DNA of 64,000 nucleotides from Streptomyces sp. WMMB 322 (GCF_900090145.1 NZ_FMHI01000001.1:62001-126000), one strand, 5' to 3'; shown: positions 45,548 through 57,956, counted from the stretch's first letter. Translations and numbers: made by a program. Notes: generated from the sequence alone by a model not told the origin.

Positions 45548-45668
45548 CAACCCGGCGGGGCCCGGAACACCGTGCCCCGCAAGCCGGTTGACGGTATGAC
45601 ACCGCATGGCACGCCATGACAGGCCCGTGCCGCGGACACCGACGACGCTCCGAGAGAAGGCGATCCCA

Positions 45669-46076
45669 GTGGCAGCAGCACAGCTCTCCGACGACCTCAA
45701 GCAGGTTCTGGACTCCCCCGTCTTCGTCCAACTGGCGACGATCCAGCCCGACGGAAGCCCCCAGGTGTCACCGGTGTGGGTGAAGCGCGACGGGGACGAA
45801 CTGCTCATCTCCACCACGACCGACCGCCGCAAGACCCTGAACCTCCGGCGCGACCCGCGCGTCAGTGTCGTGGTGCAGCCCGCTGACAGCCCGTACACGT
45901 ACGCGGAGATCCGCGGTACCGCCACGCTCACCACCGAGGGCGGCCCGGAACTCATCGACGAACTGGCGCAGAAGTACGTGGGCAAGAACTACGCCGAGTT
46001 CAACCCGAGTTCGGCCCAGGACGCCGAGAGGGTCGTCGTGCGCGTCACACCCCGGAAGGTCGCCGGGCGCCTCTGA
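45669..46076 (+). CDS. PPOX-class (F420-dependent) oxidoreductase family protein
   Basis: 135-residue split beta-barrel flavin/F420-binding protein of the pyridoxamine-oxidase-like superfamily. [20 protein letters not shown] (19-38) and [18 protein letters not shown] (about 53-70) are the typical substrate/cofactor strands of actinobacterial F420-linked members. GTG 45669 follows AGAAGG at nine bases. Substrate unknown. It lies between ispF and cysS, on the same strand as both. Confidence 0.83.
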   Translation: MAAAQLSDDLKQVLDSPVFVQLATIQPDGSPQVSPVWVKRDGDELLISTTTDRRKTLNLRRDPRVSVVVQPADSPYTYAEIRGTATLTTEGGPELIDELAQKYVGKNYAEFNPSSAQDAERVVVRVTPRKVAGRL

Positions 46077-46180
46077 CAGACCTGACACCCCGGCCCCCGG
46101 ACTGCGTGGCGCATGCCGGCGGGCTGACGCACGCCCGGTGTGCGGGGCCTCCGGCCTCACGGGCCCACTACCCTGGTCGC

Positions 46181-47596
<1,416 letters not shown>

Positions 47597-47819
47597 CCGT
47601 GCCCGCGGCCGCCCGCGGGGAGGGCCGGCACTGATCCACTTCTTCGGTGGGCCCTGTCCTCCGGAATAATGGCAGCAGCCGGCGATTCCCCGCGCGCCGC
47701 GAGCGTGCGAACGCCCGCCGGCACGGCAGCCCGTCGGCAGCCGGGCACCACGGCCCCACGGCCCGCCCGGGGATCCGGCAGACGAATCAGCAAGTGACCA
47801 GCAGAGAAGCAGGTGCCCG

Positions 47820-48767
47820 ATGGCCGGGAACAGCCAGCGCCCCAACCGGCGTACGTCCAACAAGAAGGGCGCGCAGGTCGGCAGCGGCGGCAAGCGGCGC
47901 CGCGGGCTCGAGGGCAAGGGCCCCACGCCGCCCGCCGAGATGCGCAAGGGACATGCCAAGCAGCGCGCCGCGCAGGCCAAGGCCCGGCGCTCGCAGGGGC
48001 GTGCGCGCAAGGCCGGCGGCAAGAGCGCCTCGGAACTGGTCGTCGGCCGCAACTCGGTCGTCGAGGCGCTGCGCGAGCGTGTACCGGCGTCGACGCTGTA
48101 CGTGCAGCAGTTCATCGAGAACGACGACCGGGTGCGCGAGGCGGTGCGCCTCGCCGGCGAGGCCGGCGGCATCAACCTGATGGAGGCGCCCAGGCCCGAG
48201 CTGGACCGCATGACGAAGGGCCTGCACCACCAGGGTCTCGTGCTCCAGGTCCCGGAGTACGAGTACGCGCACCCGGACGATCTTGCGGCTGCCGCCTACG
48301 ACGAGGGCGAGGACCCGCTGATCGTCGCCCTCGACGGGATCACCGATCCGCGCAATCTCGGCGCGGTCGTCCGCTCCGTCTCGGCCTTCGGCGGGCACGG
48401 TGTCGTCGTCCCGGAGCGGCGGGCCGCGGGAATGACGGCGGGGGCATGGAAGACCTCCGCGGGTACGGCGGCGCACACTCCGGTCGCCCGTGCCGCCAAC
48501 CTCACGCGTGCGCTGGAGAGTTACCAGAAGGCGGGGATGATGGTCGTCGGCCTCGCTGCCGACGGCGACGTCGGACTCCCGGATCTGGACGCCCTGGACG
48601 GGCCGGTCGTGGTGGTCGTCGGGAGCGAGGGCAAGGGCCTGTCCCGCCTGGTGGGCGAGACCTGCGACGTACGCGTACGGATCCCGATGCCGGGCGGCGC
48701 GGAGTCGCTGAACGCGGGTGTGGCAGCGGGCGTGGTGCTCTACGAGGCGGCGCGGCGCAGGAGTTGA
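47820..48767 (+). CDS. rlmB: 23S rRNA (guanosine-2'-O-)-methyltransferase RlmB / SpoU family
   Basis: 315-residue SPOUT methyltransferase that 2'-O-methylates 23S rRNA. A basic, disordered N-terminus (1-66, rich in Arg/Lys/Gly) is followed by the L30e-like RNA-binding domain from [17 protein letters not shown], and then the knotted SAM domain with [35 protein letters not shown] and [20 protein letters not shown]. The arrangement cysS-rlmB is conserved in Actinobacteria. Confidence 0.93.
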   Translation: MAGNSQRPNRRTSNKKGAQVGSGGKRRRGLEGKGPTPPAEMRKGHAKQRAAQAKARRSQGRARKAGGKSASELVVGRNSVVEALRERVPASTLYVQQFIENDDRVREAVRLAGEAGGINLMEAPRPELDRMTKGLHHQGLVLQVPEYEYAHPDDLAAAAYDEGEDPLIVALDGITDPRNLGAVVRSVSAFGGHGVVVPERRAAGMTAGAWKTSAGTAAHTPVARAANLTRALESYQKAGMMVVGLAADGDVGLPDLDALDGPVVVVVGSEGKGLSRLVGETCDVRVRIPMPGGAESLNAGVAAGVVLYEAARRRS

Positions 48768-48914
48768 CGGCCGCGAGGCGTACCCGGGCCGGGCCCGGGG
48801 CCCGGCGTGCGCCACGGGCGCGGCCCCGCCGCGGCTCGACGGCCTTGACGGGCCTCGGACAGATCGGGGCGGTCGAGGCAGTGTCCTAAGCGTCCATCAC
48901 TCGGTTAGTGGAGT

Positions 48915-50759
48915 GTGGACACCAGAACACCCCGCACGCCCGACCCCTCGGGCCGGCGTCCTGGGGACACCCAACAGGGCGGCCCGAGCGGTTTCTTCGA
49001 CGACGAGCCCGGGCTGAGCACGGTCAAGGTCCCCTCCGATCCGGCAGAGGTCGTCGTCACCCACGCGAGCTTCCGTGTGCAACTCGCCCCGCCCGCCGCC
49101 GAGTCCGTCACCACCGGTCCCGTCCCAGCCATGTCCGGCATCGGCACCCCGGCAACGTTCCCGGGTGCGGCGCCAGGACCGGTCCCCGCCAACGGCCCCG
49201 GGACGGCAGGGTCTTCGCCGGGCACCACGAGCGGCACCTCCGTCGTATGGGGCGTGGGTGCCGACGCCGACGACACCGGGGCGACCCGGCAGTACCAGGC
49301 GGCGCGCCCCGGTCACCGGGGGATCGCGGAGTCCGCCGCCTCCACGACCCAGGTGCTGCCCCGGATCGACGAGGACACCCTCGCCCCTCCGACGGTCGTC
49401 GGCCAGCGCGGTGCGCGCTCCGTCGAGACGACGCAGCCGCAGTCCCTGCTGCACGGGGTGCGTCCCACGCACGGAGCCTTCGACGGCCCGGAGCCCGGCG
49501 CCTACGACCCGTACGGCGACTACGGCGAGATCGGCGACGTCCGCGAGCCCCGCGACTCCGGCGACACGGACGACTTCGGCGAGTACGCCGACTTCGCCGA
49601 GCACGGGGAAAGCGGCGCGTACCTCCGTCGTGGGCAGCCCCTCGCGCCCGGGGGCCCCGAGGAGGCCGAGGGCCGCTCCGGCGCCCCGGTCCCGGCAGCC
49701 GCAGGAGCGCGCCGTCAGGCGTACTACCCGGGCCGCCGCATGAACCTCGGCGTCGTGCTGCTGCCCATGCGGATCTTCCTCGGCTTCATCTCGGTCTACG
49801 CCGGAATGGGCAAGCTGTGCGACCCGGTCTACTTCGACGGCGCCGCACGCGGCTCCATGGTGACGTGGCTGCGCTCGCTCGAACCCTGGACCATCGCCTC
49901 CCCGCTGCGGGACTTCGCCCTGGCGCACCCCGTCGGGTCCGGGCTGACGGTCGCCTTCCTCCAGATCATCATCGGCGTGCTGACGGTGTGCGGCCTCTGG
50001 CAGCGGGTCGCCGCCGCCGTCGGTGCGCTGCTGTCGGCGGCGCTGCTGATGACGGTGAGCTGGAGTTCGGGCCCGGCCTACGAGGCGCCGGACATCATCC
50101 TGCTTGCCGCCTGGAGCCCGCTGCTCATCGCGGGTGCACCCGTCTACTCCGTCGACGGCAGGCTCGCGGCCGACGCGTGGCGCAAGCTCGGCCCGCGAGC
50201 CGAACTGCGGGACCTGCGCCTGCGGGTGCTGCGCCGCGGCGCCGTGATCGCGTCCGTCGTCACCGGGATCGCGATGCTGACAGGCTCGGTGCTGGGCGGG
50301 GCCGTACGGTCCGCGCACACGGCCAAGGTGCCCGAGCCCGGTGGCCCGCCCGTGAACCAGCTGCCCGGATCGCCTCTCCCCGAGGACCCGGACGACCGCA
50401 CCGACAGCGGGAGTCCCGCCGGCGGGCACACACGCGGCGCGGACGCGGACGACGGCCGCTCCGGCGGCCCGTCCTCGTCGGCCACGCCCGGTGAACGGCA
50501 GGGGGGCACGTCAAGTCCCAGCCAGCGCGAGACCGTGCAGGTACCGCGGGAGGCCGTGCCCGGCGCGCAGCCACCGCGGCAGTCGGCGCCCGGAGCCCAG
50601 GCCACGCAGGGCGGCGGCGCCAGTTCGGGCAGTAGCGCCGGCGGTTCGGACGGCGGCTCCAACTCCGGTGGCGGCGGCGGGGGTTCGTCGTCCGACGACG
50701 GCGGCGGCAGCTCGTACTCGGGTGGCAGCGGTGGAGGCCTGGGCGGTCTTCTGGGCTGA
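48915..50759 (+). CDS. DoxX-family membrane protein with long disordered termini
   Basis: 614 residues. Residues 1-270 are low-complexity and acidic (DYGEIGDVREPRDSGD). The DoxX-like membrane domain covers about 275-450 with four or more helices (NLGVVLLPMRIFLGFISVYA; FLQIIIGVLTVCGLWQRVAA; ALLSAALLMTVSW; IILLAAWSPLLIAGA). A ~150-residue Gly/Ser-rich tail follows. DoxX proteins are linked to thiosulfate:quinone oxidoreduction and redox homeostasis; the role here is unknown. GTG 48915 has no clear ribosome site (GTTAGTGGA upstream), so the transcript may be leaderless. Confidence 0.8.
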   Translation: MDTRTPRTPDPSGRRPGDTQQGGPSGFFDDEPGLSTVKVPSDPAEVVVTHASFRVQLAPPAAESVTTGPVPAMSGIGTPATFPGAAPGPVPANGPGTAGSSPGTTSGTSVVWGVGADADDTGATRQYQAARPGHRGIAESAASTTQVLPRIDEDTLAPPTVVGQRGARSVETTQPQSLLHGVRPTHGAFDGPEPGAYDPYGDYGEIGDVREPRDSGDTDDFGEYADFAEHGESGAYLRRGQPLAPGGPEEAEGRSGAPVPAAAGARRQAYYPGRRMNLGVVLLPMRIFLGFISVYAGMGKLCDPVYFDGAARGSMVTWLRSLEPWTIASPLRDFALAHPVGSGLTVAFLQIIIGVLTVCGLWQRVAAAVGALLSAALLMTVSWSSGPAYEAPDIILLAAWSPLLIAGAPVYSVDGRLAADAWRKLGPRAELRDLRLRVLRRGAVIASVVTGIAMLTGSVLGGAVRSAHTAKVPEPGGPPVNQLPGSPLPEDPDDRTDSGSPAGGHTRGADADDGRSGGPSSSATPGERQGGTSSPSQRETVQVPREAVPGAQPPRQSAPGAQATQGGGASSGSSAGGSDGGSNSGGGGGGSSSDDGGGSSYSGGSGGGLGGLLG

Positions 50760-50831
50760 CTTGCGCAACCACCGGGCCCGTGCCGGACGGAGGGCGCGTG
50801 AGAAGTGCCCGAAGTCGCGGGAGAACCGGCG

Positions 50832-50877
50832 CCGCGTGAAGAGGGCGGGCATCGCCGCGTGAAGAGGGCGGGCATCG
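50832..50877. repeat. 23-bp tandem duplication
   Basis: Two exact copies of CCGCGTGAAGAGGGCGGGCA plus TCG (50832-50854, 50855-50877), between convergent genes. Confidence 0.75.
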
Positions 50878-50887
50878 CGGGGAGCCC

Positions 50888-51640
50888 TCACGGCCTCCGG
50901 GGGACTCCCTGCGCCTCCCTCAGCTCCTTTGCCGCCTCCTCCAGATCCTTGGCGGTGTCGATGGCCCGCCAGTAGGCCCCCTGCGGAAGCTGGAAGCCCG
51001 CGAGCAGGCGCTCGCGGGCGAGCCGCGGGAACGTCGTGCGCTCGTGGTCGCCACGCTCCGGCAGCATTCCGGCGAAGGACGAAGAGAACACGTACACCCC
51101 GGCGTTGACGAGGTAAGGGGACGGCGGAGCCTCGATGAAGTCGAGGACATGACCGAAGGGATCGGTCTCCACCGCCCCCCACGGGATGCGCGGACGGGCC
51201 AGCGCGAGCGTCGCGACGGCGTCCCGTTCCCCGTGGAACGCGGCCATCTCCCGCAGCGCGAAGCGTGTCCAGATGTCCCCGTTGGTCGCGTACCAGGTCT
51301 CGTCGGGCCGGGGCAGTGAGGCGGCCGCGTACTTGAGTCCGCCACCGCGGCCCAGGGGCTTGTCCTCCACAACGACCCGCGTCCGGGGAGGAGTTCGCCC
51401 CTCGGGCACCGGAATCTCGGCCTTGGCGAGCCAGTCGTCCAGTACATCGGCCAAGTGGCCGCAGGAGACGACGACATCGGTGACACCCTCGGCGGCCAGC
51501 CAGGCCAACTGGTGCCCGATGATGGGGAGTCCGGTGCCGGGGATCTCGACCATCGGCTTGGGGCGGTCGTCGGTGTAGGGACGCAGCCGCGTCCCCTGTC
51601 CACCGGCGAGGATCACGGCTTGCGTGGGGAGCTGCATCAT
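50888..51640 (-). CDS. Sugar-nucleotide-type nucleotidyltransferase
   Basis: 250-residue protein of the glucose-1-phosphate thymidylyl/mannose-1-phosphate guanylyltransferase family. The nucleotide-binding loop LAGGQGTRLRPYTDDRPKP starts at about residue 11. The metal-binding ATNGDIW (about 118-124) and late FIEAPPSPYLVNAGVYVF segments complete the fold. It is shorter than full sugar-nucleotide enzymes and lacks a left-handed helix domain. ATG 51640 follows AGGGTG. Substrate not assigned. Confidence 0.83.
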   Translation of the reverse strand: MMQLPTQAVILAGGQGTRLRPYTDDRPKPMVEIPGTGLPIIGHQLAWLAAEGVTDVVVSCGHLADVLDDWLAKAEIPVPEGRTPPRTRVVVEDKPLGRGGGLKYAAASLPRPDETWYATNGDIWTRFALREMAAFHGERDAVATLALARPRIPWGAVETDPFGHVLDFIEAPPSPYLVNAGVYVFSSSFAGMLPERGDHERTTFPRLARERLLAGFQLPQGAYWRAIDTAKDLEEAAKELREAQGVPRRP

Positions 51641-51732
51641 GCAGCGCACCCTATGCGGGACGCCCGCCCTGCCGCCGTCGGCAGGCGGGCCGTCGGCACA
51701 TCAGAGGGCCGGTGCCGGTGGCCGTGCCCGTC

Positions 51733-52146
51733 TCAGTGGGTCCGGGACACTCCGGCGGCGAAGGACGTGTCGCAGACAGGACGCGAGTAGCGGTTGGCGC
51801 GCTGCACGCTGCCGTACTTCTGCACGGCCGCACGGCCCAGCGCCCGCGCGATCGACGCGCAGTGCCTGGCCAGGGAGGGGCGTTCCGCCATCTCCGCCTG
51901 CAGGCCGGTCAGCGCCACTCCCGGGTCCTTCTCCTGCAGTTCGGCGACGAGGCGGTCGCGAAGCAGGTCCTGAGGGGCACGCGAGGTCGCCTTCGTGGAC
52001 GCCTTGTGCTCGGACGCCGTGAGCATCTGCGTGCCGGAGGACGAACTCCACGGGACGCGGGCCACGGCCAGCGTCCCGGACAGGACGAGGACGACGGGGA
52101 GGACGAGAGCTAGAGATCGGCCGATTCGGCGTGCTGCGTGGTTCAC
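51733..52146 (-). CDS. Secreted or membrane-anchored hypothetical protein
   Basis: 137 residues starting at GTG 52146. The N-terminal hydrophobic segment LALVLPVVLVLSGTLAVA (about 12-29) acts as a signal or anchor. The rest is helical and polar with two cysteines (RHCASIARAL and RPVCDTSF) that could form a disulfide outside the cell. No family recognised. It lies between the nucleotidyltransferase and msiK on the same strand, separated from msiK by a terminator. Confidence 0.65.
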   Translation of the reverse strand: MNHAARRIGRSLALVLPVVLVLSGTLAVARVPWSSSSGTQMLTASEHKASTKATSRAPQDLLRDRLVAELQEKDPGVALTGLQAEMAERPSLARHCASIARALGRAAVQKYGSVQRANRYSRPVCDTSFAAGVSRTH

Positions 52147-52267
52147 GGCAGTGATCGTAGCGAAGAGTGGCGATTTGGCGACATTCGGTCACCCTGCCGA
52201 GCGACGGCGCACGGGCGCGTTCCGCACGGGTGTTGACGTGCGGAGCGGAAATGCCCGGAAAGACCCC

Positions 52268-52313
52268 AAAAGGGGCCGCACATCCGCCTGTTGCGGAGGT
52301 GTACGGCCCCTTC
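52268..52313 (-). terminator. Rho-independent terminator of msiK
   Basis: Stem AAGGGGCCG (270-278) / CGGCCCCTT (304-312) with inner TCCG/CGGA. On the minus strand it is followed by TTTT. Confidence 0.8.
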
Positions 52314-52337
52314 GGGCTGCGTCGGGCAGATGGAGCG

Positions 52338-53462
<1,125 letters not shown>

Positions 53463-53517
53463 GATGCTGTCTCCTTCACCGGCAGGTACGTGCCGGACGA
53501 TCCGTCGTAAAGGGAGT

Positions 53518-53537
53518 ACGTTTCACTCATGTGAACG
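53518..53537. promoter_or_regulatory. Inverted repeat upstream of msiK
   Basis: ACGTTTCAC-TCAT-GTGAACGT, an almost perfect dyad (one unpaired base) 56 bp upstream of the msiK start. Could be an operator for a carbon-source repressor. It does not match the DasR or CebR consensus that I know. Confidence 0.35.
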
Positions 53538-53647
53538 TGCGGTGACGCTAACCCGCCGGTGTGCGTCTTGTCAGCACTCCAGCAGCAACGAAACCGCATC
53601 GCGGCCCCCCGTCATGGGGTGGGTACACTGCACGGTGCGCACAGCAC

Positions 53648-53721
53648 GCCGCCTTAGCTCAGCTGGTTAGAGCATCTGTCTTGTAAACAGAAGGTCGTCG
53701 GTTCGAATCCGACAGGCGGCT
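53648..53721 (+). tRNA. tRNA-Thr(UGU)
   Basis: 74 nt. Acceptor arms GCCGCCT (53648-53654) and AGGCGGC (53714-53720) pair fully, with discriminator T at 53721 and no encoded CCA. The anticodon loop CTTGTAA gives anticodon TGT, reading ACA threonine. T arm GTCGG-TTCGAAT-CCGAC. The sequence downstream looks foreign, so its 3' end is probably the insertion site of a mobile element. Confidence 0.95.
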
Positions 53722-53737
53722 CCGGAGAAGCAACAGG

Positions 53738-53872
53738 TCAGAGGCCGGTTCCGATCTTGGAACCGGCCTCTTTGATCTTGGTTGCTAATTTCGTTGCTAA
53801 TTCGAGGCGCCGGCCACGGTCCCCTGCTAACCGTGCTGGGTTAGCTGAGGGCTCACTCGCGGCGGGCTGCGG
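53738..53872 (-). pseudogene. Possible C-terminal remnant of a tRNA-Thr integrase
   Basis: An open frame of 44 codons on the minus strand ends at TGA 53738-53740, 17 bp from the tRNA. The last residues read LELATKLATKIKEAGSKIG then TGL. Tails with an ELATKIKEAG-like ending are, as I remember, common for tyrosine recombinases that integrate at streptomycete tRNA genes. No catalytic part is present, and an in-frame TGA lies at 53873-53875. Weak evidence; it may only be readable terminator DNA. Confidence 0.3.
53740..53773 (+). terminator. tRNA-Thr terminator
   Basis: Perfect 13-bp arms AGAGGCCGGTTCC (53740-53752) / GGAACCGGCCTCT (53759-53771), loop GATCTT, followed by TT. Confidence 0.85.
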
Positions 53873-54164
53873 TCACGCAGGGTAGTCCCAGTCGGTGGCT
53901 CTCGGTGCTGCATCTACGAGGGATCGCGTCGGCAGGGGTTCCGCTGCCGAATCATGGCTCCGCCATCCACCCGGCCGGCAAGGACGCTTGGCCCGCAAGT
54001 CGATGGGGGCGAGTGCGCGAGTGCGGCCCGAATATCCAGGCCCGGCAAGGCTTTCTCACCGCAGGGGACAGAGTTGAGCCTTAGGCGATCACGACGCCGG
54101 CAATGATGGCGTCGACGAAGTTGAGTCAGAAATGAATGTCGGTGGGTAGCAGTACCGTCAGGGC
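53774..54164. other. Left end of the putative island, no complete gene
   Basis: 391 bp after the tRNA terminator. It contains the direct repeat GTTGCTAATTTCGTTGCTAAT (GTTGCTAAT at about 53781 and 53793) and otherwise no recognised feature. G+C is lower than in the flanking chromosome. The promoter of the 1263-residue gene should be at its right end. Confidence 0.4.
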
Positions 54165-57100
54165 ATGACTGCATGGCCGCCAATCGATCGTGACGATCTT
54201 CGCAGGGCACGTGGTGACGCGGGCTTCGATACCGTGCTCCCGCTGCTCATCAGGCGCTTGATAGCCGAGACCGCAAGCGGGCTGGAATCCTTGGACATGC
54301 CGGGAGGCTCCGGCACTGCGGTCGGAGGTTTCGACGGCATTGCCACAGCGTCGGGACCGTCGACGTTCGTGCCGGAGGGAACCTCGGTGTGGGAATTGTC
54401 TGTTGGCGGCGGCAACAGCAAGGCCGAGGAAGACTACGAGAAAAGGACGGAAGGGCCGAACGGGCTCGCGACCAAAGACGTCACCTACGTGGAAGTCATC
54501 CTCGACACGTGGAGAGATGCTCGAACCTGGGCCGCCCGCCGCACCGAGGATGGTCGGTGGCGGGAGGTACGCGGGTACAACCTCGACAAGATCGACCTCT
54601 GGCTGGAACAGGCGCCCGCCACCACGGCATGGCTTGCCGCCCGACTGGGGAAAGCACTGCCGGGCGTGCGATCTCTGGGAACCTGGTGGACTGACAGTTG
54701 GCTTCGTTCGACGCGCGTCCCACTGGACCGGACTGTGGTACTGGCCGGGAGAGAGAAGGCCGCCGCCGACTTCAGTGCCGTACTCGCCACTAAGCGGTCG
54801 GTGATCGCGTTAGGTAGTGATCTGCGCCCCGACGAGCTGTGTGCTTTCGTTGCCGCTGCTCTAGAGCAGGAAGGCATCCTTGGCCCCAGCCAGGTGGGGA
54901 CGCGGGTGCTGTTCGTATCCAACAGGGACAGTCTCGAGCAACTGGTCGAGCAGCCGCAGTCTTTGATCTTGGTCCTCGCAGACCCGGCGCTTGCACGGGA
55001 CATTCCGCAGCAGCACCCTCACCAGCTCGTGTGGGCGGCGATGCCCGGTGGTCCCTGCGACGTGACGGTGCCCAGGCTCCACAGCCAGGCCATCGAGTCA
55101 ATGCTGCAGTCAGCCGGCATGTCGCACGAGCGTGCGGCCCGATTCGGCAAGCTCGGTCGTCGCAGCCTGCTCGCACTGAGGCGAGCATTGGCCCACCACC
55201 CGGAGTCACTCACACCAGAACGGGCCTCCACGCCCGATGTGGTCCGCCGACGGCTGCTCCTGCTGAACTCCTGGCACGGGGACAATCGAGAAGACCGGCG
55301 TGTGGTTGGACAGTGCTTGGGACTTGAGTACGAGAAGGTGCAGGAACGAGCCCGGGAGCTCGCCGCCGGGACCGACATTCCCTTCCTCGGTGAGCTGCAG
55401 GAGAGCTGGCATGTGCTTGCAGCCGAGGATGCCTGGACCTTGTTCGGTACATCCCTAACCAGCGACGATCTCCACGTCTTCCGAAGGGCAGTCTTGGAAG
55501 TACTGACTGAGACGGATCCGGTTCTCGACCTCGACCCGAGCGAGCGGTGGAGGGCCGGGGTGATGGGCGTGAGACGGCGTTTCTCAGACACCCTTCGCGC
55601 AGGACTCGCCCAGTCGCTCGCCCTCCTGGGCACCCTGGGTGCGGACCTACGGGGCCCCCAAGGCGTCGCGGGGGATCGATGGGCACGGCTGGTGGTCCGT
55701 GATCTGCTGAAGCAGGCCAACGCTGATGACACGTACAGCCTGTGGCGTTCCCTGGGCGACGTGCTCACTCTGGTGGCTGAAGCCGCCCCGGAGGAGTTCA
55801 TCGAGGCGATGAACGAGGGCCTTAGTGGCACCACGCCTCTTCACGCTGCCATGTTCACCGACGACCAGCCTGACAGCATCGGGCTGGGAGCCAGTTCTCC
55901 CCACACAATGTTCCTGTGGTCCTTGGAGATCCTGGCCTGGTCTCCGGAGCATCTCGATGACGCAGTCAACGTACTGACTGGGCTGTCCGTCGTGGATCCG
56001 GGCGGCCGGCTCTCGAATCGCCCCCTCGCAAGTCTGGTGGGGATACTCAGCGCATGGGCTCCCAACACGAGTGCCCCCGTTGAGGACCGCATCAGCGTGA
56101 TCCAACGCTTGGCGCGGAAGCACCCGGTCGTCGGCCGCAAGTTGCTCGTCCAGCTCATTCCTGACAGTCACGCGATGCAGATGGTTCATCCTGGCCCGCG
56201 TTTCCGTGACTGGAAAAGGGAGACGGCCGTCACCCCCGATGATCGACGGAGTGTTACCAACGTCGTTGTCGACCTGCTACTCGACGAACTCAATGCCGCG
56301 CCCGAGCTGTATGTGGACCTGATCGGCAAGATCGACGATCTCCCTCCCCTGCATCGCAATGAGGTCGCGCAGCGGCTGACCGAGCTGGCCGATGGCTTGG
56401 AAGATGACAATCAGCGTGCGGTTCTGCACCACGCGCTGCGCGATCAGATCTCCCGGCACCAGGAGTATTCGGACACCGCATGGGCCCTTCCCGACGACGA
56501 GCTTCGCCCCCTCCAAGCCGCGTATGAAGCGCTGGAGCCTCGCGATCCGGTGCAGAAACATGCCTGGCTGTTCCAATCCCACTTGATCACGCTCGGCGAC
56601 ATCAGACGTCGTGACAACTTCGCCGCCTATGACGCGGAAATCCTCACCCGTCGGGCCGCAGCAATCGGGGAGGTAGTCGCGAGCGGTGGATTGAGGGCCG
56701 TCGCGGCGCTGGCCTCCGCAACGGAGTTCCCGCTCCTGGTGGGCATCGCTTTGGCAGAACACTCCGTGGACCATGACCAAGAGTTGCTGTCCTGGCTCGA
56801 GGAGGACGCCTCACCAGCCAAGGAGGTTGCGACAGGGTACCTACGCCGACGCATGTGGGCGGCCCAGGGGAATGATCTTCGCGACAGGCTTCTTTCCCTC
56901 ACAGAAGTTCCACAGACTCAGGCAGTGATCCTGCAGCTCGCCCCGGAACCAGCCATTGCTTGGTCCAAGCTCCCCGAACTCAGTCCGGAAGTCTCAGAGC
57001 ATTATTGGCGTGCTTTCTCCTACTTCGGGCTCGGCTCCGACTTTCCGCGAGCTCTTGATGCGGCCCGGTCGCTGTTGAGCGCAGGTCGTCCCGCAGCAGC

Positions 57101-57956
57101 GCTGGACCTGATCCTCATGTACGACAGAGAAGGGGACAGCGCAGAGGCCGCTGAGGTTGTCGTCACCGGGCTTGAAGACCTCATCGCGGCTAGGTTGAGC
57201 GATCCTGAGATCGGGCGACTCAGTTCAGGCTTCCAGAATCTATTCGCGCTGCTGGCCCGGCATCACGAGCACGTAGGGCGTGAACGCATCCTCAACCTGG
57301 AGTGGCAACTTTTCCCTGCGCTCGGGTTCGAGGCTGAGGCTCCAATCCTCCACAAGACGCTAGTTGAGGACCCTGGGGCGTTCGTAGACTTGGTGACCCG
57401 GTCCTTCCGCCCTAGCACCAATGCCGAAGAGGACGTGGAAGATCCCGTCGAGCAGGAGAATAGACGCAATATCGCGAGCCGCGCCTACGACGTCCTTCGC
57501 GCATTGCGTACATGTCCAGGCCTTACGGCCGACGGGAACCTCGACCCGGTTGCACTGCGCACATGGGTGATGGCGGCACGGGCGGAACTGGCTTCCAGAG
57601 ATCGCGCCAGGATCGGTGACCAGCAGATCGGTCAGGTGCTTGCCTTCGCCCCATGCGACCCCGACGACTTGCAGGTCCCAGAGGCTGTCCGAGACCTACT
57701 CGAAGAGATCAACAGTGGCGATCTTGAACGAGGTCTCAGCATCGGTATCTACAACAAACGAGGTGTGACCAGCCGGGGACTCCTGGATGGCGGCGTTCAG
57801 GAGTCGGAGCTGGCTCGCTCCTTCAGAGAGCAGGCCGAACGTGCGCGCGAGTGGCCGCGAACCAGGAAGGTATTCAAAGAGCTTGCGGAGTCGTACGAAG
57901 CTGACGCCCGGCGGGAGGACCAAGAGGCAGAGCGACGTCATCAGGGCCTGGAGTAG
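54165..57956 (+). CDS. 1263-residue protein with nuclease-like N-terminus, possible defence effector
   Basis: Large cytoplasmic protein, no signal or membrane segments. Residues ~50-95 read GGFDGIA, then TFVPEGTSVWELSVGG and KAEEDYEKRT. The spacing of Asp57, Glu77 and Lys86 suits a degenerate PD-(D/E)XK nuclease core. YNLDKIDLWLEQAP (138-151) and VVLAGREKAAADF (about 190-202) follow, then ~1000 residues of helical, repeat-like sequence (e.g. LWSLEILAWSPEHLDDAVN, VDPGGRLSNRPLASL). No intact Walker A is seen. I believe this is a known but uncharacterised family of mobile regions. The start has no clear ribosome site. G+C and codon choice are below the core genome. Confidence 0.7.
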   Translation: MTAWPPIDRDDLRRARGDAGFDTVLPLLIRRLIAETASGLESLDMPGGSGTAVGGFDGIATASGPSTFVPEGTSVWELSVGGGNSKAEEDYEKRTEGPNGLATKDVTYVEVILDTWRDARTWAARRTEDGRWREVRGYNLDKIDLWLEQAPATTAWLAARLGKALPGVRSLGTWWTDSWLRSTRVPLDRTVVLAGREKAAADFSAVLATKRSVIALGSDLRPDELCAFVAAALEQEGILGPSQVGTRVLFVSNRDSLEQLVEQPQSLILVLADPALARDIPQQHPHQLVWAAMPGGPCDVTVPRLHSQAIESMLQSAGMSHERAARFGKLGRRSLLALRRALAHHPESLTPERASTPDVVRRRLLLLNSWHGDNREDRRVVGQCLGLEYEKVQERARELAAGTDIPFLGELQESWHVLAAEDAWTLFGTSLTSDDLHVFRRAVLEVLTETDPVLDLDPSERWRAGVMGVRRRFSDTLRAGLAQSLALLGTLGADLRGPQGVAGDRWARLVVRDLLKQANADDTYSLWRSLGDVLTLVAEAAPEEFIEAMNEGLSGTTPLHAAMFTDDQPDSIGLGASSPHTMFLWSLEILAWSPEHLDDAVNVLTGLSVVDPGGRLSNRPLASLVGILSAWAPNTSAPVEDRISVIQRLARKHPVVGRKLLVQLIPDSHAMQMVHPGPRFRDWKRETAVTPDDRRSVTNVVVDLLLDELNAAPELYVDLIGKIDDLPPLHRNEVAQRLTELADGLEDDNQRAVLHHALRDQISRHQEYSDTAWALPDDELRPLQAAYEALEPRDPVQKHAWLFQSHLITLGDIRRRDNFAAYDAEILTRRAAAIGEVVASGGLRAVAALASATEFPLLVGIALAEHSVDHDQELLSWLEEDASPAKEVATGYLRRRMWAAQGNDLRDRLLSLTEVPQTQAVILQLAPEPAIAWSKLPELSPEVSEHYWRAFSYFGLGSDFPRALDAARSLLSAGRPAAALDLILMYDREGDSAEAAEVVVTGLEDLIAARLSDPEIGRLSSGFQNLFALLARHHEHVGRERILNLEWQLFPALGFEAEAPILHKTLVEDPGAFVDLVTRSFRPSTNAEEDVEDPVEQENRRNIASRAYDVLRALRTCPGLTADGNLDPVALRTWVMAARAELASRDRARIGDQQIGQVLAFAPCDPDDLQVPEAVRDLLEEINSGDLERGLSIGIYNKRGVTSRGLLDGGVQESELARSFREQAERAREWPRTRKVFKELAESYEADARREDQEAERRHQGLE

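Noticed and set aside
53895..54077. Short plus-strand open frame after the tRNA
   Set aside because: Arg/Ser/Pro-rich with no ribosome site and no similarity pattern; not reported as a gene.
54165..57956. 1263-residue protein considered as a STAND/Avs NTPase
   Set aside because: I could not find an intact Walker A or Walker B in the translation; the GREKAA segment where a P-loop might be is degenerate.
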